Below, piece after piece: positions 1 to 5,076 of a stretch of DNA of 5,076 nucleotides; position 1 is the stretch's first letter; every line of letters starts with the position of its first letter. The notes under the pieces are model-generated. The model had not been told where the DNA came from, made no database searches, and worked only from the letters and a program-made list of their open reading frames with translations. The translations under genes and the position numbers were made by a program. Source of the DNA: Alphaproteobacteria bacterium UBA5343 (GTDB taxonomy: Bacteria > Pseudomonadota > Alphaproteobacteria > RF32 > UBA5343); NCBI GenBank assembly GCA_002410125.1, contig DHQH01000044.1:8316-13391 (forward strand), written 5' to 3'.

Positions 1-3000
1 GGTGGAAAAGCGTTTATTAGTTTAATTATTGTTTCCATCTTTTCTGTGTTTTTAAAATGTTTATATATAATATTTTTTATTAAATTATTTTGTAAGATCA
101 CAGCATTTCTGTTATTTACTTTAAAAAAATTATAAACAATAGGTTTTATATAATAACGTTTATTTACTTCAAAATAATAGAAGATGGTTTTTTCAATATC
201 TTCATAGTAATCTTCATTTTCCCATAAAAAAGAGAAGTCATCTTTAGCTTCAGTAATGTCGTTTAAGGTAATATAATCTATATAATCAATAATAAATGAT
301 TTATCTTTCTTAAATAATATATTAAAAATATTTTTTAAAAAGTATGCTTGGTCACTTTTAAGTGTAATAAAAAATAATTTCTTAGCTTCATTATAATAGT
401 TATCAATTAAATTAACGAATCTATCGTGATATCTATTAATTCCACCTATAATAAGCCATCTTATAAATTTAGTATCGTTCTTCTCTAATAAAGAAACCAT
501 CAGCTTGTTATAGTAATTTTGATTTGTGTTGGCTAGTTCAAGAATATCATTGTCTAAATAAAAAACATCATTTTCATTAATGGTTTCAATTAATTGAATA
601 ATTTTATCAAAATAATTATAATTTTCTTTACATTTAGCATAACTAGATAATAGGCAGTAATTAATATCCTTTGTTTTACTATTTATTATCTTTGTAATAA
701 CATTATCTATACCAATTTTGTCAATAATATCACAGTATACAGGTAATGATGATAATTTTTCCATTTCATTTTTATCAATGAAGTAATCTAGGACATCAAT
801 ATGAGTGATTTTTTGATTTTCTATCAGTTTAGATATAATAGAGTTTAATATATGAGTACTTGTATAGTTAATCTTAATTTCAGATATAATATCCGTCATA
901 TTAAAATAATCATCTATTACTTTTTTTGATATATTAGGTGGTATATCTCTTAAGTAGTCGTCTATTTGTTTATCATCACTTATGTTTCCAATTTCAGGGA
1001 AAAACAAATTAAAAAACTTTAAATCATTTCTATTTAATATTTTTTCTATAGTTTTTATGTTTTTTATTTTTTTTCTCTTTAAAGTTTTTACATATTTATC
1101 TAATACTATGATTTCTTTTAAAGTTATTTCATCTTTATATTCTCTTAATTTTGTAGAAATAACTTTTTTATCATACTCTATAACTTTTTTTTCTTTAATG
1201 TTGTAACTTAGTTCATTGTATATATGCAATATCTTAAATATATTAGTGTTTCCAATAATATTCCATATAAATTCCCTGAATTCTATTAATTCGTCACTAA
1301 AATGTTGATTGATTGTTTGTATTTCTAATTTATTACTATAGCTTATGTTTTTTCTATGTTCGGTTTTTAAAAATGATGTCGCTATTCTAACTATAATATC
1401 GTCAATATGTTTGTATTCTTCTTTTAAGGATAATTTATTAATTATTGATATAAGGTTTTTCTGAAGTTTGAATTTATTAATACTACTATTTCTATCAACA
1501 GAGAATATATCTTCTAACATTCCTAAAGCGTATTTTATTTCATTTGGGTCTTTATGTATATAGTCAATTAATAGCTCTATAGTATTGACAATAGTTTCAT
1601 TATCTCCAACTTGCAGTAATGTTGAAAAGATTTTCATTATGCCTTTGTTATAATTATTATCAGAATCTAAGTTAAGATTATAGGTTTCATTCTTTTTAAC
1701 TTCATTAACCTTATGCTTTAGGTAAATTAGTGCATTAGTAAGGGTGTATATATGGAATACATCAATAATTAATTCTTTTTGATAATCTGATGTTGTTTTA
1801 TTATTCCATAAACTTTCTATTATAGGTTTTATTTTTTTCTCAATATCTTCTTTGTTGAATTTATGTATGCATGGGTAAAAAGCATCTTTACAATTATTTG
1901 GTTTGTTGAATAAGAAGTTATTTAGGATATTTTTAAGTAAATCACTATTGCTTTCTAATACGTTCTTGTAAAATATATAACTTGATAAAGTCTGATCAGA
2001 TATTTTTACAGTATTTTTATATCTTTCAATTAACTCTTTTTTTTCTAAAATATCTAATTCATTTTCTAATGAAGTTATATCAACATTAAACGTATCTATA
2101 ACATTATTTTCTACAAATTTTTGATCGTCAAAGTTGATAAATCTAAAAAAACAAATGGCTGTTAATAGTCTTGATGATTTACTTTTTGCTATGCAATCAT
2201 CATATTTTAGTATATTAGCAAAATATCTCTCATATATATCAAATACATTTAATAAAGTAGAAAAATTACCTGTCTTATTAACTTCTTTACCTGCCATGAT
2301 TGAGATTCTTGCATTTCCATGAGATATATGGAAGATTCTATCTATAAAATCTGGGTTTCTGATTTCATATAAGTTTTCTAATATTTTTGCAATTTCTTCC
2401 TTTCCAAAATTATCTATCTTTAATATTTCTTTACTTTGAATTTCTTTAATATCAAGTGATAAGCTTTCTAAGGCATAGTCTCGAACAGTTGCCAGTATTT
2501 TTACAAAATTATTAGTCTTTACCCTATCAAATATATAGTTGTATTCGTCCTTGCTTAATCTATTTATATCATCCACAAATATTATATGGTTTTCTTTATC
2601 ATCTATATGAACTCTAATCTCGTCGTATATGCTTTTACCGTGGTATTTTATACAATGAACATTTATTTTTATGTTGTGTTTTTTTTCTTTATACTTTTTG
2701 ATTGCCTCTAAGCATATTTTGGTCTTTCCAACACCTGCTCTACCAGTAACAATAGTGAGGTTGTTTTTTTCTATACTTCTAACTAATGATTTTAATTCTT
2801 CTTTTCTATAGAAGAATTTATTATTTATTGGCATTGCAACGTCTGAATTGTTAAATGATTCTATAAACTTATCTTCTGTAAGAACTTGACCATATCCTGT
2901 GTTTATATGTAGTTCGTCAATCACTATATCTTTGTGATTATTGTAGAGGTTGCTAGATATAGTAGATACCCCATAAATCTCTAGTTCAATATCTCCACAC

Positions 3001-3365
3001 ATTTTTTGTAATTTATTTTGTTCATCTGGGCTCATTTCAGATTTTGAGTTGTAAAAAAGAATGATTTTACTAATTTTTGATTTGGGTATTCCTGTTTTTT
3101 TTGTATTAACACATTTTGATATATCATCTACAAATTTTTTATAAACTTCTGTTTGTTGAGTTGTATACTCTACAAAAATAAAGTTACCATGTGAAGATTT
3201 TATAAAGCAATCTGGTGTACCTTTCTTCGTTTTGTTTGTAGATGTAACAGATCCTTCTGCATTTATATTATAACCATTGGCTGATAAATAGAGGTTACAA
3301 ATCTTTTGAAATCTACCCCCTTCCATCTCTAACATCGCTTGCTCAATTTTATTAATCACACTCAT
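1..3365 (-). CDS. STAND-family NTPase with N-terminal PD-(D/E)XK-like nuclease domain, partial (3' end beyond window)
   Basis: Uninterrupted frame of 1121 codons from the ATG at 3365-3363, with no stop before the left edge, so the C-terminus is missing. Seen, in order: residues about 12-115 resemble a PD-(D/E)XK nuclease, with E15, the motif GTPD (D52) and FVEYTTQ (E66); the usual lysine position is threonine (T68), with Q70 nearby. Residues about 200-390 are a P-loop NTPase: Walker A GRAGVGKT (208-215, K214), Walker B IIFVDDIN (D265, D266) and a TVRDYA motif (R295) of the kind seen in novel-STAND (nSTAND3-like) NTPases. About 395-465 looks like a winged helix ending in ISDQTLSSYIF. From about 466 onward it is Asn/Lys/Ile-rich and helical, like the solenoid sensors of STAND proteins. 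Known for the class: antiviral STANDs bind a phage protein, oligomerise and activate the N-terminal effector. Inferred: intracellular phage sensor and DNA-cutting suicide effector. The exact family (Avs or other) cannot be assigned. The start has only a weak GGA (3374-3376); M11 and M14 are possible later starts, but would trim the nuclease helix. Confidence 0.85.
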   Translation of the reverse strand, partial: MSVINKIEQAMLEMEGGRFQKICNLYLSANGYNINAEGSVTSTNKTKKGTPDCFIKSSHGNFIFVEYTTQQTEVYKKFVDDISKCVNTKKTGIPKSKISKIILFYNSKSEMSPDEQNKLQKMCGDIELEIYGVSTISSNLYNNHKDIVIDELHINTGYGQVLTEDKFIESFNNSDVAMPINNKFFYRKEELKSLVRSIEKNNLTIVTGRAGVGKTKICLEAIKKYKEKKHNIKINVHCIKYHGKSIYDEIRVHIDDKENHIIFVDDINRLSKDEYNYIFDRVKTNNFVKILATVRDYALESLSLDIKEIQSKEILKIDNFGKEEIAKILENLYEIRNPDFIDRIFHISHGNARISIMAGKEVNKTGNFSTLLNVFDIYERYFANILKYDDCIAKSKSSRLLTAICFFRFINFDDQKFVENNVIDTFNVDITSLENELDILEKKELIERYKNTVKISDQTLSSYIFYKNVLESNSDLLKNILNNFLFNKPNNCKDAFYPCIHKFNKEDIEKKIKPIIESLWNNKTTSDYQKELIIDVFHIYTLTNALIYLKHKVNEVKKNETYNLNLDSDNNYNKGIMKIFSTLLQVGDNETIVNTIELLIDYIHKDPNEIKYALGMLEDIFSVDRNSSINKFKLQKNLISIINKLSLKEEYKHIDDIIVRIATSFLKTEHRKNISYSNKLEIQTINQHFSDELIEFREFIWNIIGNTNIFKILHIYNELSYNIKEKKVIEYDKKVISTKLREYKDEITLKEIIVLDKYVKTLKRKKIKNIKTIEKILNRNDLKFFNLFFPEIGNISDDKQIDDYLRDIPPNISKKVIDDYFNMTDIISEIKINYTSTHILNSIISKLIENQKITHIDVLDYFIDKNEMEKLSSLPVYCDIIDKIGIDNVITKIINSKTKDINYCLLSSYAKCKENYNYFDKIIQLIETINENDVFYLDNDILELANTNQNYYNKLMVSLLEKNDTKFIRWLIIGGINRYHDRFVNLIDNYYNEAKKLFFITLKSDQAYFLKNIFNILFKKDKSFIIDYIDYITLNDITEAKDDFSFLWENEDYYEDIEKTIFYYFEVNKRYYIKPIVYNFFKVNNRNAVILQNNLIKNIIYKHFKNTEKMETIIKLINAFP

Positions 3366-3376
3366 TTTATTTTTCC
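3363..3376 (-). promoter_or_regulatory. Weak ribosome binding site and start of the STAND gene
   Basis: On the minus strand the short purine run GGAAAA begins at 3376 and lies about 8 bases before the ATG (3365-3363). It is the only Shine-Dalgarno-like match close to this start. A weak site would suit a protein that is kept at low level, but that is inference. Confidence 0.35.
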
Positions 3377-3414
3377 AAAGTTTCTTGTTCAATAATTATT
3401 TATGTATATTTGTT

Positions 3415-3420
3415 ATTATA
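3415..3420 (-). promoter_or_regulatory. Candidate -10 box for the STAND gene
   Basis: The plus strand reads ATTATA, which is a perfect TATAAT on the minus strand, about 50 bases upstream of the STAND start codon. The possible -35 at 18 bp spacing is only TTTAAA (3439-3444). In a region this AT-rich a TATAAT can occur by chance, so this is a weak call. Confidence 0.3.
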
Positions 3421-3429
3421 AAGTTTTTT

Positions 3430-3456
3430 TATATTAAATTTAAACAATTTAATATA
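3430..3456. repeat. Perfect 11-bp inverted repeat in the divergent promoter region, candidate operator
   Basis: TATATTAAATT (3430-3440) and AATTTAATATA (3446-3456) are exact inverse complements separated by TAAAC. The element lies between the two candidate -10 boxes and touches the one for the plus-strand genes, a position where a dimeric regulator could control both directions. All arm bases are A or T, so chance formation is plausible, and no regulator gene is visible in the window. A further 10-bp palindrome, ATTAGCTAAT, lies at 3475-3484. Confidence 0.4.
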
Positions 3457-3460
3457 TAAT
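3455..3460 (+). promoter_or_regulatory. Candidate -10 box for the DUF3800 operon
   Basis: Perfect TATAAT 63 bases upstream of the DUF3800 start codon. No good TTGACA-like box is found at 16-18 bp; TATTAA (3432-3437) is the best at 17 bp. The box overlaps the right arm of the inverted repeat, so a protein bound there would block it. Chance occurrence is possible in this AT-rich stretch. Confidence 0.3.
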
Positions 3461-3510
3461 CGGTTGATAAATGCATTAGCTAATAAATAATTCACCTAAT
3501 TTAGAAACAT

Positions 3511-3514
3511 AAGG
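3511..3514 (+). promoter_or_regulatory. Ribosome binding site of the DUF3800 gene
   Basis: AAGG lies 9 bases before the ATG at 3524 and supports that start. No earlier in-frame start has a comparable site. Confidence 0.5.
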
Positions 3515-3523
3515 TTAAAAAAT

Positions 3524-4219
3524 ATGATAGAAACATATAACATATATTGTGATGAATCATGCCACTTAGAACATGATGATTCTCCTGTTATGGTAATAGG
3601 AGGTATTTGGTGTAAAAAGAATATTTCTAAGAAAATATGTTGTGATATCAGAGATATCAAAGAAAAACATCACCTAAGAAGGGGTTGTGAACTTAAGTGG
3701 AATACAGTTTCTAAATCTAAGATTGGATTCTATAAAGATATAATATCATATTTTTTTCATAATGATCTAAATTTTAGAGCTGTAGTTGCATCAAAACGAA
3801 ACCTAAGGCATGAGGATTATAGTCAAACACACGATCAGTGGTATTATAAAATTTATTATCAAACGCTAATAAATATTATAAATAGTTATAATATCTATAA
3901 TATATTTGTTGATATTAAGGAGAGAAGAAGGGGTGGGGTAAAAGTACGAAAACTAAAAAAAGTACTTAGCAACAAGCTTTATGATTTTAATGAAGATATT
4001 ATTAATAATATTCAGATAGTTGATTCTAAAGATGTGGAAATATTACAAGTTGCCGATTTACTGATTGGAGCACTCGGATATCTTAATAAAGGTTTAAAAA
4101 CTAATAGTGTCAAATTAGAATTAATAGAGCACATCAAGCTTTTATCAAAGAAAACATTAGAGAAGAATACTCTCCCTTCAGAGCAAAAATTTAATATATT
4201 CTATTGGTCTGGAGAATAA
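3524..4219 (+). CDS. DUF3800 domain protein (RNase H-like fold predicted)
   Basis: 231 residues, the usual size for a DUF3800 (PF12686) protein. Seen: an opening strand YCDES with D10 and E11; ELKW at 56-59, a typical motif of the family; a central strand FVDIKERRRGG with D130; VDSKD (167-170); QVADLLIGA with D178; and a closing KFNIFYW (222-228). Known: DUF3800 proteins are widespread in mobile and defence regions. They are thought to have an RNase H-like fold whose conserved acidic residues could bind metal. Inferred: D10, D130 and D178, perhaps with E56, form such a site and the protein is a soluble nuclease. The substrate is unknown. There is no signal peptide or membrane segment. It is divergent from the STAND gene, with 158 bp between start codons, and is followed after 8 bp by a small gene, so the two plus-strand genes are probably one transcript. 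A basic run (RRRGGVKVRK, 134-143) could contact nucleic acid. Confidence 0.85.
   Translation: MIETYNIYCDESCHLEHDDSPVMVIGGIWCKKNISKKICCDIRDIKEKHHLRRGCELKWNTVSKSKIGFYKDIISYFFHNDLNFRAVVASKRNLRHEDYSQTHDQWYYKIYYQTLINIINSYNIYNIFVDIKERRRGGVKVRKLKKVLSNKLYDFNEDIINNIQIVDSKDVEILQVADLLIGALGYLNKGLKTNSVKLELIEHIKLLSKKTLEKNTLPSEQKFNIFYWSGE
4211..4216 (+). promoter_or_regulatory. Ribosome binding site that decides the start of the small downstream gene
   Basis: GGAGAA sits inside the last codons of the DUF3800 gene, 12-13 bases before the ATG at 4228. An in-frame TTG at 4204 would lie upstream of this site and overlap the DUF3800 gene, so the ATG is preferred. The spacing is longer than ideal, which suggests translation partly coupled to that of the DUF3800 gene. 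Confidence 0.45.
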
Positions 4220-4227
4220 TAAAGCTA

Positions 4228-4710
4228 ATGTGTGATATAAAAAAAATAAATCGGAGTGATTATGATGGTAATAGAGAAGGTCTTGAAGAGTTCAAAGGTC
4301 ATTGCTATGAAGTTTACTCTAAGACTTGGGAAGAAGAAAATACTTTTAATGGTAAACCAATTATAAGAAATGCTAGTAGTTGGTCTCAAAAGGAGAGGTG
4401 TTTTAATGAAATCACAGAGGGGCATTCATCAGGTAGTGATGCATCTTACCCTTTAAGGTATGAAACAGTCCCTTTTTTCCATAAATGTATAAAAGATGCG
4501 AGAAGTATTGATACTTCTAAGATGGTTAATGGTGATTATATCTATTTCATAGATAAGAGGAAGGTAAATATACTAAATACAAAATTGAATTATTTACTAA
4601 TTATTGATGAAAATAATAAGAGTGCTTACGTCGTTACAGGTTATCCTGTAAGCGAAGCAAGGAAAAACAAGAGGATTAAAGTGGCTGAAGAATATTGGAA
4701 TAGCCTTTAA
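4228..4710 (+). CDS. Small protein of uncertain family, possibly a BECR-fold (barnase/EndoU/colicin/RelE-like) nuclease
   Basis: 160 residues from the ATG; a TTG at 4204 would add 8. No firm family recognition. Seen: KERCFNEITEGH (55-66), a polar loop with P75 and R77, FFHKCIKDA (83-91), then two adjacent strands NYLLIIDEN and SAYVVTGYP (121-140) and a basic tail (R145, K146, K148, R149, K151) ending in EEYW. The arrangement 'xxER-F-x-T, short helix, YLLIIDE, Y-VVT-YPV, basic tail' resembles phage-associated BECR-fold proteins, whose final strand carries a T-A/G-Y pattern. This is inference from pattern only. H66, R77, H85 and T137 would be the residues to test. No signal peptide or membrane segment. 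It lies 8 bp after the DUF3800 gene and shares its transcript, so the two may act together as a toxin or nuclease with its partner. It could equally be an unrelated cargo gene. Confidence 0.7.
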   Translation: MCDIKKINRSDYDGNREGLEEFKGHCYEVYSKTWEEENTFNGKPIIRNASSWSQKERCFNEITEGHSSGSDASYPLRYETVPFFHKCIKDARSIDTSKMVNGDYIYFIDKRKVNILNTKLNYLLIIDENNKSAYVVTGYPVSEARKNKRIKVAEEYWNSL

Positions 4711-4748
4711 AAGACAAAAACCGCCAGAGATTGTCCTCAATGACGGCC
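4709..4748 (-). terminator. Candidate terminator for minus-strand transcription
   Basis: Read on the minus strand, GCCGUCA (4747-4741) pairs with UGGCGGU (4726-4720) using G-U wobbles, with a 14-base loop, and is followed by UUUUUGUCUUUU (4720-4709). On the plus strand the same stem has a C-A mismatch and no good U run, so the signal fits the minus strand better. The loop also contains ATTG/CAAT (4730-4733, 4738-4741). It would stop minus-strand transcripts coming from the tRNA side before they enter the DUF3800 operon. Confidence 0.4.
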
Positions 4749-4897
4749 ATGTTGTTCTGTTAATCCGAGAAAATCTCGTTATGATCAATGAACTTATCTA
4801 TAATATAACACTATTATTGGTTAATTTCAAGTTAATAGGTCAAGTTACCCAGTGGTTATTATTATAAAATATTACGATTGTCCAGTGTTTTTTTGTT

Positions 4898-4928
4898 TTG
4901 ATATGGCAACTGGTCAAAGGAGTATAAT
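4898..4928 (+). promoter_or_regulatory. Promoter-like sequence upstream of a tiny reading frame
   Basis: TTGATA (4898-4903) and a perfect TATAAT (4923-4928) are 19 bp apart, slightly longer than usual. AAAGGAG (4916-4922) overlaps the spacer, so if this is a promoter that ribosome site would lie upstream of the transcript start and could not serve it. The two readings, promoter or ribosome site, compete. Confidence 0.25.
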
Positions 4929-4964
4929 ATGCAACGGGATTCTTTTTTTATTAAAATACCTTGA
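4929..4964 (+). CDS. Tiny 11-codon reading frame, possible leader peptide or remnant of a truncated gene
   Basis: ATG at 4929 follows a strong Shine-Dalgarno AAAGGAG (4916-4922) with 6-base spacing. The frame reads MQRDSFFIKIP and stops at TGA (4962-4964). The start signals are much better than for the real genes here, which suggests the first codons of a gene that was cut off, or a chance match. No known protein is recognised from 11 residues. Confidence 0.2.
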   Translation: MQRDSFFIKIP

Positions 4965-4969
4965 TCATA

Positions 4970-4991
4970 ATTCGGCAATGATTCGGCAATG
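4970..4991. repeat. 11-bp perfect tandem repeat ATTCGGCAATG x2
   Basis: Two exact copies at 4970-4980 and 4981-4991, with no match extended beyond a single A at the right. It lies about 70 bp from the tRNA end. CAATGA also occurs at 4738-4743 and 4786-4791. It could be replication slippage, a duplicated target site or a pair of protein binding sites. Confidence 0.7.
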
Positions 4992-5031
4992 AGTAAAATC
5001 ACCCTTAAATAAAACAATCCAGATAAAAGAA

Positions 5032-5055
5032 AAACCCTTGAGAAATCAAGGGTTT
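5032..5055 (-). terminator. Rho-independent terminator of the tRNA-fMet gene
   Basis: AAACCCTTGA (5032-5041) and TCAAGGGTTT (5046-5055) form a perfect 10-bp stem; on the plus strand the loop is GAAA, on the minus strand TTTC. On the minus strand it begins 4 bases after the tRNA CCA end and is followed by a T-rich run (5034-5026, TTTTCTTTT), which fits a terminator for the tRNA transcript. On the plus strand it is followed by ATTTT, so it may also stop transcripts from the other side. Confidence 0.75.
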
Positions 5056-5059
5056 ATTT

Positions 5060-5076
5060 TGGTTGCGGGGGCCAGA
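5060..5076 (-). tRNA. Initiator tRNA-fMet, 3' end only (rest beyond window)
   Basis: The minus strand reads TCTGGCCCCCGCAACCA. This is the end of the T stem, the 3' acceptor strand CCCCGCA, discriminator A73 and encoded CCA. It matches the E. coli initiator tRNA end (CCGGCCCCCGCAACCA) except for one T-stem base that can still pair. The A at position 72 is the mark of initiator tRNAs, which have an unpaired 1-72. Only 17 bases are present, so the anticodon is not seen; the call rests on the acceptor end. Confidence 0.75.

Larger units (their letters stand above)
4711..5059. other. Non-coding stretch between the small gene and the tRNA; no convincing gene
   Basis: About 350 bases without an open frame of useful length. 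It contains the terminator-like hairpin at its left end, a short inverted repeat CGAGA-AAA-TCTCG (4766-4778), TCAAGTTA twice (4827-4834, 4840-4847), CCAGTG twice at 33 bp spacing (4849-4854, 4882-4887), a promoter-like pair with a tiny reading frame near 4898-4964, an 11-bp tandem repeat and the tRNA-proximal hairpin. It is visibly less AT-rich in places than the three genes, so it may contain old chromosomal sequence or the junction of the island with the core genome. Confidence 0.5.

Noticed and set aside
982..1206. 74-codon plus-strand frame, rich in Phe/Leu/Ile
   Set aside because: Lies opposite the STAND gene; the hydrophobic content comes from reading Lys/Asn-rich codons on the other strand, and there is no ribosome site.
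2134..2322. 62-codon plus-strand frame
   Set aside because: Antisense to the winged-helix part of the STAND gene, with no recognisable domain or start signal.
4225..4425. 66-codon minus-strand frame
   Set aside because: Shadow of the small plus-strand gene; no ribosome site, hydrophobic content reflects base composition.
4679..4751. 24-codon minus-strand frame starting MAVIEDNLWRF
   Set aside because: Protein-like at first, but it has no Shine-Dalgarno, runs through the terminator stem and overlaps the small gene; no family recognised.
4597..4788. 63-codon minus-strand frame
   Set aside because: Overlaps the end of the small gene and crosses the candidate terminator; no ribosome site.
4849..4913. 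CCAGTG copies and the inverse ACTGG as possible operator sites
   Set aside because: Five to six base matches are expected by chance over this length, and no regulator is visible.
1..5076. CRISPR array, insertion sequence or retron-like RNA
   Set aside because: No regularly spaced repeats, transposase or reverse transcriptase motifs, or terminal inverted repeats were found on either strand.

Overview
The window looks like an accessory (probable anti-phage defence) segment on the chromosome of an AT-rich bacterium, lying next to an initiator tRNA gene. The last 17 bases, read on the minus strand, match the 3' end of an initiator tRNA-fMet, including the ACCA end and the A72-A73 pattern typical of that tRNA. 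The form resembles that of gammaproteobacteria such as Vibrio or Shewanella. The genus is a guess; only the tRNA end and the low GC content support it.

Layout. Bases 1-3365 are one continuous minus-strand reading frame of at least 1121 codons that runs off the left edge. It encodes a large STAND-type NTPase: an N-terminal PD-(D/E)XK-like nuclease domain, a P-loop NTPase with Walker A, Walker B and a TVRDYA motif, a winged-helix-like segment, and a long helical C-terminal region. Bases 3366-3523 are a divergent promoter region with a perfect 11-bp inverted repeat. On the plus strand follow two genes 8 bp apart: a DUF3800 protein (3524-4219) and a small 160-residue protein (4228-4710). The small protein's last strand and basic tail resemble barnase/EndoU/colicin/RelE-like (BECR) proteins. 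Bases 4711-5059 contain no convincing gene but hold a minus-strand terminator-like hairpin, an 11-bp tandem repeat and a strong hairpin next to the tRNA end.

How they may work together. The large protein has the plan of antiviral STAND proteins (Avs-like and related nSTAND families): the helical C-terminus would sense a phage component, the NTPase would oligomerise, and the nuclease would be released to cut DNA. The DUF3800/BECR-like pair is divergently arranged. It could be an accessory part of the same system, or a separate two-gene nuclease or toxin module that shares the island. The sequence alone does not decide between these. The tRNA at the right edge and the low GC content of the genes fit an acquired island at a tRNA locus, but no integrase or second att copy is visible here.
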